Source of the DNA: Accumulibacter sp.
GTDB lineage: Bacteria; Pseudomonadota; Gammaproteobacteria; Burkholderiales; Rhodocyclaceae
Length of the DNA stretch: 64,000 bases
Direction: 5' to 3'
NCBI GenBank assembly: GCA_024235715.1
Contig: JACKLW010000015.1
Location: 1-64,000 of the forward strand
This document shows, one piece after another, positions 27,325 to 35,901 of the stretch (positions are counted from its first letter, which is position 1; every line of letters starts with the position of its first letter). Under the pieces are notes generated by a model. The model saw only the letters and a program-made list of their open reading frames with translations, ran no database searches and was not told where the DNA came from. The translations under genes were made by a program, and so were the position numbers.

Positions 27325-27769
27325 GCCGGTGGTCATGGTCAGGGTTGCATTTGCCAGCAGCGACCGTGTTCGCGTCGATCAGCACTTCGGCGCTGCCGAG
27401 AGCTTCGCCGTCTATGAGGTGGCGCAAGACAAGGCGACGCTGGTTGCCGTTGGCGACTTCAACCGCGAAGCGATGGATGGCAACGAGGACAAACTCGCCG
27501 CCAAGGTCGACTTCCTCGAGAGCTGCGCCGCGGTCTATGTACTGGCGATCGGCGCCTCGGCGATCAGGCAGCTGCTGGCCAAAGGAATCCAGCCCGTTCG
27601 AATCACCGAGCACGACGACGTCGAGGAACTGCTCGACGACATCGTCCTGGCACTGAATCAGGGCGGCGTCCCGTGGATCGAGCGGGCGCTGGCCGCCCGC
27701 GCCAGGTCGCGGTCCGACCAGCGCTTCGCGCGCATGGAGGAAGACGGCTGGGAAGGCTCGGGGGGATGA
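27212..27769 (+). CDS. nifX: FeMo-cofactor carrier NifX
   Basis: 185-aa cofactor/precursor-binding protein (Nitro_FeMo-Co domain, about 40-150). Landmarks are KVAFASSD-like [28 protein letters not shown] and [20 protein letters not shown]. Residues [10 protein letters not shown] before the core resemble the N-terminus of A. vinelandii NifX, so the start lies upstream of the ATG at 27335. The available ATG 27212 gives an unusually long overlap (113 bp) with nifN, so the first ~25 residues are uncertain. Confidence 0.88.
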   Translation: MNSNPIDPFTGPPPATTNAPVKPTSSRRLQLVWSLKAEPVVMVRVAFASSDRVRVDQHFGAAESFAVYEVAQDKATLVAVGDFNREAMDGNEDKLAAKVDFLESCAAVYVLAIGASAIRQLLAKGIQPVRITEHDDVEELLDDIVLALNQGGVPWIERALAARARSRSDQRFARMEEDGWEGSGG

Positions 27770-28242
27770 ACACCGCAATGATCGAACACCGTGCTGTCGT
27801 CCAGCGCATCGAGGGCGGCAAGGCGATCCTCGCCATGAACCTGGCTGCCTGCGCCTCCTGCAGCGGGGGCGGATGCGGCATCCGCAGGATGGCCGGCGGG
27901 CGACCGACGCTGCTCACCCTGCCGGTCAGCGGCCCGATCAGGGCAGGCGACGTGGTGATCGTCTCGCTGCCGGAAGACCGGCTGACCGCGGCCGCGCTTG
28001 TCGGCTATCTCTTCCCGGTCCTGGCCATGTTGCTCGGCGCCTGGACGGCAGCCACGCTGGACGGCGGTGGCGACGCTGCCACCGCCCTTGGCGCACTGGC
28101 CGGGTTCGTCGTGGCGCTGTCGCTTGGCCGTCTGGTCATCGGCCGGCTTCCCGGCCTGATGCTGTCCCCGCAACTGATTCGCCTGGTTCACCAGAACAGC
28201 ATTTCCGGGCTTTCGTCAAAGGAGTTCGACCATGAGCGTTGA
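27766..28242 (+). CDS. RseC/MucC-like membrane protein in the nif-rnf operon
   Basis: 158-aa SoxR-reducing/RseC family protein. The N-terminal domain carries a four-Cys cluster-type motif CASCSGGGCG (about 22-31). Two membrane helices follow (about 70-90 and 100-120). RseC proteins are frequent companions of Rnf and are thought to act in redox input or complex assembly. ATGA overlap with nifX and 11-bp overlap with the next gene place it firmly in the operon. Confidence 0.8.
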   Translation: MNTAMIEHRAVVQRIEGGKAILAMNLAACASCSGGGCGIRRMAGGRPTLLTLPVSGPIRAGDVVIVSLPEDRLTAAALVGYLFPVLAMLLGAWTAATLDGGGDAATALGALAGFVVALSLGRLVIGRLPGLMLSPQLIRLVHQNSISGLSSKEFDHER

Positions 28243-28681
28243 TCCAATCTTCGAAACCGATTTCGTCAGGGAAATGGCTCGCCAGATGCGTGCCCTGGAC
28301 ATGTACGGCACCTACAACGGCTGGAGCGTCGAAAAAATCCTCGACCCCTACATCCTGACCAGGGAGCGCCGCGCCGGGATCCCGCTGATCGGCGACCCCG
28401 ACGACGAAACCATCTCGCGTGTCAAGGCCTTCTATAACGCCATCGCGGTGCTCATCGAGAAGGAATGCAAACTGCTCGCCGTCCCGCTGGTGCACTTGAC
28501 GCACGAGGGTTTCGGCCGTGCCCTGATTACCGTCGGCAAGCTGCTCGCCGTCGATCGAACGCTGCGCGACGTGCATCGTTTCGGCTTCCCCAGCCTGTCG
28601 AAGATGAAGGATGAGGCCGACAAGATCCTCTCCGTCGCCCTTGAACGCATCGGCCAGTACCCGGCCGTCGCCGGACTGTAG
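28232..28681 (+). CDS. NifX-associated protein (DUF269)
   Basis: 149-aa protein of the NifX-associated nitrogen-fixation family DUF269, found almost only in diazotrophs directly after nifX. It shows the family features FVREMARQMRALDMYGTYNGW (about 11-31, not all in one motif) and the basic helix RTLRDVHRFGFPSLSKM near the C-terminus. Function is not established; a role in cofactor trafficking is usually assumed. Confidence 0.88.
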   Translation: MSVDPIFETDFVREMARQMRALDMYGTYNGWSVEKILDPYILTRERRAGIPLIGDPDDETISRVKAFYNAIAVLIEKECKLLAVPLVHLTHEGFGRALITVGKLLAVDRTLRDVHRFGFPSLSKMKDEADKILSVALERIGQYPAVAGL

Positions 28682-28696
28682 ATGGAGGGTGAGGGA

Positions 28697-28918
28697 ATGA
28701 GCAACGAAGACGTGGTGGCCCTCGACAAGGAGGTCAGGAGGCTGAAGCGTATCGCTTCGGAATGGGCTGCGCGCATGCACGACCTCGTGGAAGAGCGGCT
28801 GCCGGCGGCCTATACGGAGATTCCCGCAATGTCGCAATTCACCTTCGATGCCTGCAAGGCCTGGGCTGACGCCAGCGCTCGCCTCGCCGCCGCCCAGCAG
28901 AAAGGAACGGCAGCATGA
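28697..28918 (+). CDS. CCE_0567-family small protein (DUF683)
   Basis: 73-aa helical protein of the DUF683 family, a two-helix hairpin found between DUF269 and FdxB in nif operons. The core is ALDKEVRRLKRIASEWAARMH and LVEERLPAAYTEIP. GGAGG 8 nt upstream supports ATG 28697 over 28682. It overlaps fdxB by 4 bp. Confidence 0.85.
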   Translation: MSNEDVVALDKEVRRLKRIASEWAARMHDLVEERLPAAYTEIPAMSQFTFDACKAWADASARLAAAQQKGTAA

Positions 28919-29190
28919 TTACCGGACTTACCCGTGGGGGCGCCGAATGGACGCCGCAATTCGTCACCGCGCTCGATCAGCTCAAGTGCATTGGCTGCGG
29001 CCGCTGCTACAAGGTCTGTCCGCGCGACGTCCTCGACCTGGTCGAGCGCGAACTCGACGACGAGGACGATGGCGACAACGACGACGACAACATGATGGTC
29101 ATGGCGCTGGCCAACGCCATGGACTGCATTGGCTGCGGCGCCTGCGGCCGCGTCTGCCCCAAGGGCTGTTACACCTATGCGCCCGCCTGA
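28915..29190 (+). CDS. fdxB: nif-specific ferredoxin III (FdxB)
   Basis: 91-aa 2[4Fe-4S] ferredoxin. Two CxxCxxCxxxCP motifs are present: CIGCGRCYKVCP (about 25-36) and CIGCGACGRVCP (about 70-81). An acidic linker (DDEDDGDNDDD) between them is typical of FdxB. Last gene of the nifE operon; the reading direction of neighbouring genes reverses immediately after it. Confidence 0.93.
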   Translation: MITGLTRGGAEWTPQFVTALDQLKCIGCGRCYKVCPRDVLDLVERELDDEDDGDNDDDNMMVMALANAMDCIGCGACGRVCPKGCYTYAPA

Positions 29191-29326
29191 CGATGGTGTT
29201 TGTGCAGTCCTCTTGCGCCCGAAGGCGTCGGCCTGGGCAGCGGCCGGGCTGGATCTGCCTGCGCAATCCACCGCAGATCGCCGCCTGTCACGTCTCGGCC
29301 TCTGCCTCACGAGAGAAAGGCGATCT

Positions 29327-30163
29327 TCACACTTTCGGTGAGTGGATCGCTGCCGCGGCATGCGCATGCAATGGGGTATCCATGTTGGGGACATAGTCCT
29401 TGAACTGGAGGTCGCCATGGCCCGGTTCTTGCGCACGCTGGCGAAACTGTTCTTCGTTCACCGTTTGATCTCCTGATGTGAGAGCGGCTGGCCATCGCGC
29501 GGCGTCTGCTGCAGCACAGGGTTGGCCAGCATGTGCTTTCACGAAATGAATGACATATGCCAGTCGGTGACCAATGAACGCGTGCTCGCGAAAGCCGGCT
29601 GAAACGGCAAGAGCCGTGACGGTGGCGCGAGACTGGAAGTGCGGATCAAAGATGACCTCGACGACTGCGAGCAGCCCGCCTGGTTCAAGAGCACCGAACA
29701 GTTCCGCGAAAGCGGCAGTGCGATCGGGGATTTCTCCGAGGACGGTGACCAGGACAGCACGATCGAAACGGTTCGCGGGGAGCTTGCGGTCACCGAGGCT
29801 GGCAGCGACGAACTCGACGTTCTTCAGGCCGGCCGCCTCGGTCTTCGCTTTCGCGCGGGAAAGCATGCCCGCCTGAACGTCCAGGGCGACAACATGACCA
29901 GCGCTGCCGACACCACGAGCAAGGGGGACAGTCAGACGTCCGGGGCCGCACCCTGCGTCCAGAACCGTCATCCCTGGCGAAAGAGAAAGCGTCTCGACAA
30001 TGAATGCCGCCCGGTTTGTCTTGGTAAATGGATTGTCAAGCTCGACGAGCCAACGCAACCAAACCGGACAAGGCAGCGATTGGCGACGGGAAAGCAGGCG
30101 CCATGGCAAAGAAACCAGCGCTATTGCGGCAACGACGACAAGGACAAGGACCGGTGCACTCAC
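29327..30163 (-). CDS. Membrane-anchored SAM-dependent methyltransferase
   Basis: 278-aa class I methyltransferase. An N-terminal hydrophobic segment (about 3-20) would anchor it. The SAM site is VLDAGCGPGRL (motif I, about 67-77) with the acidic motif VVALDVQAGML. The fold continues to EPGGLLAVVEV. The ~70-residue C-terminal tail is of low complexity and may be scrambled. GTG start at 30163. It is the most distal of the minus-strand block that begins at the integron. Substrate unknown. Confidence 0.7.
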   Translation of the reverse strand: MSAPVLVLVVVAAIALVSLPWRLLSRRQSLPCPVWLRWLVELDNPFTKTNRAAFIVETLSLSPGMTVLDAGCGPGRLTVPLARGVGSAGHVVALDVQAGMLSRAKAKTEAAGLKNVEFVAASLGDRKLPANRFDRAVLVTVLGEIPDRTAAFAELFGALEPGGLLAVVEVIFDPHFQSRATVTALAVSAGFREHAFIGHRLAYVIHFVKAHAGQPCAAADAARWPAALTSGDQTVNEEQFRQRAQEPGHGDLQFKDYVPNMDTPLHAHAAAAIHSPKV

Positions 30164-30260
30164 GGGCGCTGATGGTGGCTAAGGCAAGGTTGAGGGGCGC
30201 GCTGTTTCCGGCACGTCGCTCTCGCACGCCTTGCGAGTTGTCACCACTGACACGACCGAT

Positions 30261-30668
30261 CTAATGATGCGCTTCGACATGCCTGGCAAAATTATTCAAG
30301 ATGGCTTGCCATCCCTGACGCTGCTGCTCGACAGGATTTTCGGATTCGGCATCGAATGTGACGCGCACCGTGACACCGCTTTCGGTGGCAATGAACTCGA
30401 CGGCAGCAGTACGCTCTCCAAACGAATACTCGATCAACTCATTTGGCACGATCCTGGTGTACGTTCCGGCGAAGTCAAAGCCGAAACTGCCGTCCTTGGC
30501 CTCCATGCGCGAAGTAAACGCCCCATCCACCCGCAGATCGACCGTGGATTGGGTTGTGTGCCAATCGTGAGAAGCCGCATTCCACTGCACGATGTCGCCC
30601 GGCGTCGTGTAGGCGCGCCAGACTCTGGCGACAGGGGCCTTGACAGTGGTTTCAACGGTGATTTTCAT
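30261..30668 (-). CDS. SRPBCC/AHSA1-domain protein
   Basis: 135-aa Bet v1-like domain protein. It opens MKITVETTVKAPVARVWRAY and continues PGDIVQWNAASHDWHTT, then a beta-rich centre, and ends GWQAILNNFARHVE, the pattern of YndB/AHSA1 ligand-binding proteins. Start 30668 has AGGTG 7 nt upstream. No partner indicates its ligand. Confidence 0.82.
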   Translation of the reverse strand: MKITVETTVKAPVARVWRAYTTPGDIVQWNAASHDWHTTQSTVDLRVDGAFTSRMEAKDGSFGFDFAGTYTRIVPNELIEYSFGERTAAVEFIATESGVTVRVTFDAESENPVEQQRQGWQAILNNFARHVEAHH

Positions 30669-30764
30669 GGTCTGGCACCTTGTGGTCGGCAACCAAGGCT
30701 TGCATCATGCGACTGCTCGTTGGGAACCCGGTTTGAACGAACGGTCGGCGCGCCACCCGCCGCC

Positions 30765-31202
30765 CTATTTCTGCTGAGAATCTTCGCCGATTGACAATCT
30801 CTGACCGACCGCACCCGTATAGAAAACAACCAGCTTGACGGGAGCGGCGCCCACATTCCGCCCGTTGTGGAGTGTATCAACCACCTCCGCCAAGGCTTCA
30901 CCAGCTTTTAGGTGTTTCACGGCGCCGTTCTTTAACTGAACCTCCAGCTCACCCTCGAGCACCATGGCAAAGGAGGGAACGGGATGCAGATGCCAGCCCG
31001 TTTCACCGCCTGGCGCGATTTCTATCATCATGCCGGTAACTTCAGCTTTTCCAGCCGGGTATTCGATGGTCTTTCCGTCCCAACTGCTCTCGGCCTGCAG
31101 CACCGTGGATGCGCTTATTGAAGCGGACGCGTCGAGAGCAGGAGCATTCGACTGGAACACCATGACCAGTGCGGTCAGGACAAGGAATCTTGCGGTTCTC
31201 AT
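30765..31202 (-). CDS. Secreted cupin-domain protein
   Basis: 145-aa protein with a signal peptide (about 1-23, RFLVLTALVMVFQSNAPALD) and one cupin barrel. Metal-site residues are recognisable in GWHLHPVPSFAMVLEGELEV (H-x-H motif 1) and in motif 2 ALAEVVDTLHNGRN. GGAG 8 nt before ATG 31202 fixes the start. Probably periplasmic; function unknown. Confidence 0.8.
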   Translation of the reverse strand: MRTARFLVLTALVMVFQSNAPALDASASISASTVLQAESSWDGKTIEYPAGKAEVTGMMIEIAPGGETGWHLHPVPSFAMVLEGELEVQLKNGAVKHLKAGEALAEVVDTLHNGRNVGAAPVKLVVFYTGAVGQRLSIGEDSQQK

Positions 31203-31326
31203 ATGAACTTCTCCAGCACTTCGAATCCACCGGCGCTCTGACGTCACAGTCAGGGGAGCGATGCGCGGCAACTCTGCTTGCCGAGCGCCCGTTTCGACTG
31301 ACCGGTTGGGCGCCGCTGGGCGACAC

Positions 31327-31692
31327 TTACTGAACAGCGCTGGTTCGAGCATGGCGACCAATGTCAATGGTAACCCAGGTGCCTGGCTCAGGTGTCGGAG
31401 CGAGTTGCTGCCACCGAAGCCAAAAGCCGCCAGATGCACTGTCGAACACCAGGGTGCGGCGCTCACCGGGGCCCAGGGTGACCTCCCCCTGCTGGATGAG
31501 CAACCCGGCGGGAAATGACCTCGGCGGGGTGCCGTCAAACCTTTCAGAGTGATACTGCGCGATGCCGATGACAACCGCATCGCTGCGATGATTGGTAGCG
31601 ACCGCGTCAAATTGTTCAACACATGCGACCAGAAGCAAAATGGCGAAAGCGAGGACGCCAGTGGGTGGCAGGCAGTGGAGAAGGTGTTTCAT
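31327..31692 (-). CDS. Small lipoprotein
   Basis: 121-aa protein with a lipoprotein signal: hydrophobic stretch LAFAILLLVAC with lipobox LVAC (Cys about 24). The mature part has an Ig-like/beta-rich look (GEVTLGPGERRTLVFDSASGGFWLRW). I do not recognise a family. Start ATG 31692 gives the signal peptide directly. Confidence 0.6.
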   Translation of the reverse strand: MKHLLHCLPPTGVLAFAILLLVACVEQFDAVATNHRSDAVVIGIAQYHSERFDGTPPRSFPAGLLIQQGEVTLGPGERRTLVFDSASGGFWLRWQQLAPTPEPGTWVTIDIGRHARTSAVQ

Positions 31693-31772
31693 GGTGTCCA
31701 ACGTTTGAGCGCGGCCGCGTGCGACGGCGAAGCCGTTGCACGTCGGCGCCAGCGAAGCGTCGGGTCGCGCCT

Positions 31773-32020
31773 TCACTTGCGGCCCCAACGCCAGGACGGA
31801 GGTCGCCCTCGACCAGGCAAACAGCGACAGGACCGAGGAAAAGGCAGGCTGCGTAGGCAACGAAGATAAGGGGTCCGGGCGTAGGCAATCGCATGACGGC
31901 GCCGACGAGGACAAGGATGGCGAACGATGCCATGACCACCCATCCCTGCCACGCGCTGGGTGGACCCCAGCCCCAACCACGGCGTTTTGCAGGAAACCAA
32001 TAAGGCGGCGGGTTGGTCAT
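31773..32020 (-). pseudogene. Small two-helix membrane protein with frameshifted end
   Basis: From ATG 32020 (GGAG 5 nt upstream) the frame reads YWFPAKRRGWGWGPPSAWQG, then two membrane helices and VAVCLVEGD. The expected basic C-terminus (PPSWRWGRK and a stop at 31773) is in another frame. Without the shift at about 31815 the frame runs on to 31616 into the lipoprotein gene. A single-base indel explains this; it may be a sequencing error or real decay. Confidence 0.55.
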
Positions 32021-32207
32021 GGCGCTCCCTGAGGTTCACGTTGAGCAGCGGGCCGCGCCGTTGCGGGACAGCGAGATTCCTTAACTCGGCCCTCCAGGTT
32101 CAGCGCAGGGCTGCACCGCACTTCGCGGACGACCACCTGGCTTGACAGCTCTGAGCGCCCTGAGAACAGTCGCAACGATGCAGCGACCTGTGGCGGCGGC
32201 GAATGGG

Positions 32208-32666
32208 TCAGGGCTTGACGTACGCGTATCCTTCGCGTTGGGCTTCCGCCAGCGCTATCACGCCAGCCGGAACCACGGTGACGTATGGCGGGAGCGAAGT
32301 CACCGGAATCTTCTTTTCGTCGAGGGCGTTATGGCACGCCTGGAACTCGACCCCGGCCTTTGCCGTCGTCGCCATCACCGAGATCATGTCGTTGCTCCCC
32401 TGATAGCCATAGACGCCACCGCCATCGGCGATCACACGCACCTTCACTGCAGGATACTTCTGTGAAAGATTGCGCGCGTTGGAAAGCGCCGGGGGCCATC
32501 CGTCGGGATCGCTCACGTGAAGGACGATCATCAGTGGAGGTGAGCTCTGCGAGGTCTGGGCAGATGCCGATGTGCCCGTGGCGAGCACCGTCGCAGCCCC
32601 GGCCAGCATGACCAGCGAACGCCGGTCTGCATCGAAGCCGCCAGCGTTGTCTTCCTTGCGATTCAT
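32208..32666 (-). CDS. Exported DsrE-family protein
   Basis: 152-aa protein. A twin-arginine-like leader (DADRRSLVMLAGAATVLA) precedes a DsrE/DsrF-like domain (LMIVLHVSDPDGWPPALSNA, VRVIADGGGVYGY, VEFQACHNALDE). The Cys in FQACHNAL matches the sulfur-handling Cys position of the family. Likely periplasmic sulfur-relay or binding protein; it neighbours a diheme cytochrome that could be thiosulfate-related. Confidence 0.75.
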   Translation of the reverse strand: MNRKEDNAGGFDADRRSLVMLAGAATVLATGTSASAQTSQSSPPLMIVLHVSDPDGWPPALSNARNLSQKYPAVKVRVIADGGGVYGYQGSNDMISVMATTAKAGVEFQACHNALDEKKIPVTSLPPYVTVVPAGVIALAEAQREGYAYVKP

Positions 32667-32949
32667 GGGTAACCCCCTAACCGATCGTTGCAACAGAGGC
32701 CAGAAACGCGCTGCCAGGAAAAATCCTGTCGCCAATTCGAAGCCGAAGACGATTCGAAAACGACAGCGCGCCAAGCGAGTTAACGCAACGCGACGGCGAC
32801 AGCGGATGCAGGCGCCGCGAGCGGACATCATCACTGCTCACTGTATGCTTCGCTTCCTCGCGCCGCCGTGCAATTGTTGACCGGTGGCGACAACGTAGCG
32901 CTGTCGATGCAAGAGCGGCCTGATGCTTCTGCTGATCCGCTGCCGGCGC

Positions 32950-33373
32950 GGCAGCACGCCAGAGGAGGCACGCCAGATCACGCCGGCGTCGTGCCCATGG
33001 AGCCAAGCGCTGCCTGACCAGGCAGTCGTGCCGCGTGCCATTCCCGCATCACGTTCCTCTCGTTCAGCCCGTCACGCAGATGGTACCTGGTCTTGTTGGT
33101 AGCCGAGAGGGCCTGGATGGGCGAAGCTCCGGGCAGCCGCAGGATTTCGTAACCGCGCAGCGCATCCGGCACATTCTGCGCGTCGACTGTCGACAGGGAC
33201 GCGGCCAGCGCGTCGGCAACGTCGCCCTGGTCGGTCCGTGACTGACGCGTACAGATGTCCTGTTCGATCACGGCAACGAAGTTGACGAACCTGCGCTCAT
33301 GTACGAAGTATTGGACGAAGTGTTTGCCGGGGCCCGCTCTCAAGCCACTCTGAAACAGTCTCGTCGCCTCCAT
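32950..33373 (-). pseudogene. FAD-dependent monooxygenase (salicylate-hydroxylase-like), fragment
   Basis: Minus-strand codons give GPGKHFVQYFVHERRFVNFVAVIEQD, then NVPDALRGYEILRLP-ASPIQALSATNKTRYHLRDG, the C-terminal third of aromatic-ring FAD monooxygenases. The end WLHGHDAG appears in a different frame near 32990. The N-terminal two thirds, with the FAD-binding GxGxxG, are missing. The fragment begins at the cytochrome stop codon, so a deletion fused the two loci. Confidence 0.65.
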
Positions 33374-34203
33374 CAGCGCGCGTCTGCGGGCCGGTCACCC
33401 TTGGGCCAGTCGTTTGTCTTGCCACCGAAATCGGGCCGCGGCTGCATCGTGAAGTACGCGGCCACGTCATATGCTTCCTGGTCGCTCAACGTCCCGGCAT
33501 TGCCGAGAGGCATCTTCATCTGAACGAACGCCGCCGCAACCGAAAGACGCGCCATGCCGGCCCCGACGTTGAACGATTGCGATCCCCACAGCGGCGGGAA
33601 TACGTACTTGCCTGGGTCCCCTTTGACTCCCTGGCCGTCGCCCCCGTGGCAGGCGGCGCACTTGGCAAGATAGATCGTCTTGCCACGCGAAGCATCAGCT
33701 GGACCCGGAGCGTGGATTTCGCGAAAGCCTCGGCCTTCGACTTCGCTGCCGGTCGGTACTCCCCGAGAGAGCCACGCAATATACGCGAGCAAGCCGATCA
33801 TCTCTCGGCTTTGGGCAGGCAGCGCTTTGCCGTTCATCGAGCGCAGAAAGCAGTCGTTAATTCGGTCTTCCAGCGACTCGACGCTGCCGCGGCGCGACCG
33901 ATATTCAGGAAACAGCCCCGTAAGGCCCGCCAGCGGGGCTGCGTACGCGGCGCGGCCGCCATCGAGATGGCAACTCGCACAGCGGAGTGCGTTTCCGACA
34001 TAAGCCTTCGCTGTCCCCGCGGTATCAGTGACTATTCGCTGCCCGTACCGGATCGCGTCGCCAAGGGGGCCATCCGGAATGGTGGTGGGTGCCGGCGGCA
34101 ACAGTGGCACCCTTGCCGGTGTAAAGCTATCCGCGGCGAGCGCCAAGCTTCCCGAGAACAGCGAGATCAGAGTCCATGCTGACACAGCTCGTATCGTCAT
34201 CAT
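33373..34203 (-). CDS. Diheme c-type cytochrome, TsdA/SoxA-like
   Basis: 276-aa periplasmic protein. A signal peptide (about 1-24, LISLFSGSLALAAD) precedes two cytochrome c domains with heme motifs CASCH (about 78-82) and CAACH (about 190-194). Layout and the sequence GNALRCASCHLDGG resemble thiosulfate dehydrogenase TsdA and related diheme cytochromes. ATG pair at 34203/34200; ribosome site weak. An attC-like palindrome lies 80 bp upstream, so it may be a captured cassette gene. Confidence 0.8.
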   Translation of the reverse strand: MMTIRAVSAWTLISLFSGSLALAADSFTPARVPLLPPAPTTIPDGPLGDAIRYGQRIVTDTAGTAKAYVGNALRCASCHLDGGRAAYAAPLAGLTGLFPEYRSRRGSVESLEDRINDCFLRSMNGKALPAQSREMIGLLAYIAWLSRGVPTGSEVEGRGFREIHAPGPADASRGKTIYLAKCAACHGGDGQGVKGDPGKYVFPPLWGSQSFNVGAGMARLSVAAAFVQMKMPLGNAGTLSDQEAYDVAAYFTMQPRPDFGGKTNDWPKGDRPADAR

Positions 34204-34284
34204 CGTGCACGCGATGCCTGCCAATGGGGCATGCGGTTCTCCCAGGTGTGATTCCATACCGCCGACGCAGTGTGAAATTCTGAC

Positions 34285-34354
34285 GCCCAACGTCGAGCCA
34301 ACCGGCCCTGCGCGGCATTGTCGCGCAGCGTCGAAGAAATGAAGAAGAGAGCGA
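34285..34354 (-). other. attC-like site upstream of the cytochrome gene
   Basis: GCCCAAC at 34285-34291 (GTTGGGC on the minus strand) starts a segment that is strikingly similar to the attC at 36398-36467, sharing AACCGGCC, TGCGC and TCGCGCAGCGTC at the same offsets. The opposite core heptamer is lost; that end merges into a repeat that bounds the RAYT remnant. Confidence 0.55.
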
Positions 34355-34356
34355 AG

Positions 34357-35257
34357 AAAAGGGCCAGGCTCAATTTGTCCTCCATGCCACGACCAGAACC
34401 CGGGCTGCAAAACAGGCGACGGGCGGGCAGTTCCACGATGACCTGCGTTGTCCACCAGTCTAGCCAGGCAGCAAGTCAAGTTGTTCTTGTACTCCATCCC
34501 CGCTGCCTTTGCCAGTCCTGCGTGGTCGCCCGCCTGGCCTGGCTCCGCGCCGTTCCCCGACGGTCTGTGCGATTTCGGGGTGAAAGCGGCTGTCGCCAAG
34601 CGGCAGGCTTTGATGGCGCGCGAGCCGCATGTCGGCGATGGCTTTTCCGTCAAGCGGGGCATGGCAGGCGATAGTCGGCCCGGCGTTCACCGGCGTCGTG
34701 CACGATTTCGCGGTGGAAGGAGGGCGGGGTGAGTTTCAGGTCGGTCTGCCCGACCGCGTTGGCGCGCTAACTGCTCCAGCGGTAGCCCGCCGGATCGTCG
34801 ACCATGGCGGCGCGAACCGGGTTGAGTTCGATGTCGCGCATGCTCGCGAGACGGTAGCTGTCGGCCTGGACGCGCGATGACTTGTAGCGACCGTCCCGGA
34901 GGGCGCCAGTGCGCCGGCAGGTTCTGTTGAAGTACTGGATGTCGCGCCGGCCGATGGAGATGAGGAGTCCGGGAACGGCGTCGGCGTTCTCGGGAGTGAG
35001 GAGGAGGTGAACGTGGTTGGTCATCAGGACGAAGGCGTGGCGCCGACAGCCAGTCTGCCCGAGGGCGTCGTCCAGCCAGTTGAGGCAGGCGAGGTAATCT
35101 TCTTCGCTGAGGAAGCAGGCGGCGCGGTTGTGCCGCGCTGCACGATGTGCAGGCGCAGAGCGTCGAGACGGGTGCGACGACGACGTGGCATGCGAAACGC
35201 GTATCGCGGGCAGAAGCGGCGGTGGCAACGGGCGTGAAATTGAGCCTGGCCCCTTTT
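34357..35257. repeat. Inverted repeat pair around the RAYT remnant
   Basis: AAAAGGGCCAGGCTCAATTT (34357-34376) recurs inverted as AAATTGAGCCTGGCCCCTTTT-like sequence at 35236-35257, with one extra base. Purine-rich tracts extend both copies outward. It encloses the transposase pseudogene and probably marks the ends of a RAYT-type element. Confidence 0.6.
34655..35191 (-). pseudogene. REP-associated (IS200-like, Y1_Tnp) transposase, broken
   Basis: The frame from ATG 35191 gives RRRTRLDALRLHIVQRG, then shifts by one base at about 35125 into ACFLSEEDYLACLNWLDDA, HAFVLMTNHVHLLLTPE (the HUH motif) and DIELNPVRAAMVDDP. An in-frame TAG at 34767-34769 replaces the residue after YRWSS; RANAVGQTDLKLTP follows in frame as expected for the family. 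One frameshift and one nonsense codon make it inactive. Confidence 0.75.
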
Positions 35258-35354
35258 CCCTTTCTTCCTTCTCTCTCATGGCTACGCTCGATACATCGTG
35301 TGCGCCCTGTTCATGAACCGCCCGGTGCGGACCCGCATCCCGGGTGGTATGGGG

Positions 35355-35377
35355 AGGGCCGGTTGGACGCCGGCCCT
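35355..35377. repeat. 8-bp hairpin
   Basis: AGGGCCGG (35355-35362), 7-nt loop, CCGGCCCT (35370-35377). It sits in a GC-rich non-coding stretch (35258-35402) that also contains a second stem, GGTGCGGACCCGCATCCCGGG-like, reminiscent of group II intron domains. Function not determined. Confidence 0.45.
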
Positions 35378-35402
35378 TGCCCGATCAGGCGGCATTCCTG
35401 GT

Positions 35403-35813
35403 TCATGCATCCAGGGGCAGGCCCAACTGCCGAGCCTGCGATGCGGCGTCTCTGGCGCCCCAACGACGCTTGATCTTTCCGCTCTCGATCTCGAACCACT
35501 CCATGGCTACCAGTTCGTAAGATTTGCCGGTGGGTTGATGCCCAAACGCCGGCGCCCGGAACGTACCGGACTCGATATACCTCGCCGCCACGATGTCTCC
35601 CTCCGCAACCAGCTCCTGGATTGCGAGTTGCATGCCATAGCCCTCGATCAGCTGGCGCCAGATTGGCTCGATCTTATCGAATAAACCCTTGCCGAAGACA
35701 CCTTGAATCTCGGCATCTTCGGCAAGTAATGCTCGCAGGCCGTTCAAATCGCCCCGATTGAACGCGTCCACATACTGACGAACTACTCGTTTGGCATCTT
35801 CCTCTGCCGACAT
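35403..35813 (-). CDS. SnoaL-like / ester cyclase protein
   Basis: 136-aa single-domain protein of the SnoaL-like (NTF2 fold) family. Features: VRQYVDAFNRGDLNGLRALLAEDAEI at the N-terminus, GYGMQLAIQELVAEGDIVAARYIESGTFRAP, and EWFEIESGKIKRRWGARD. ATG 35813 has GGAG 6 nt upstream and is preferred over 35825. It follows the cupin gene and a degenerate attC-like segment, so it may be its own cassette. Substrate unknown. Confidence 0.82.
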   Translation of the reverse strand: MSAEEDAKRVVRQYVDAFNRGDLNGLRALLAEDAEIQGVFGKGLFDKIEPIWRQLIEGYGMQLAIQELVAEGDIVAARYIESGTFRAPAFGHQPTGKSYELVAMEWFEIESGKIKRRWGARDAASQARQLGLPLDA

Positions 35814-35837
35814 CAGCGTCTCCATTTCTTGTTTGCC

Positions 35838-35901
35838 GTCTAGGGTCCTGGTTGAGGGGCGCCGGCTGCCGTAGCGGGCCGACTTGAACGCGATATCAGG
35901 C
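35838..35901 (-). other. Degenerate attC-like segment
   Basis: On the minus strand GCCTGAT followed by CGTTCAAGTCGGCCCG resembles the left half of an attC. The other end, CCTAGAC, is a poor core. The cupin stop codon lies inside the left core, as in many cassettes. Weakly supported. Confidence 0.3.

Noticed and set aside
35300..35350. Group II intron fragment
   Set aside because: One GGTGCGGACCCGCATCC-type stem resembles intron domains, but no reverse transcriptase, domain V or exon junction is visible.
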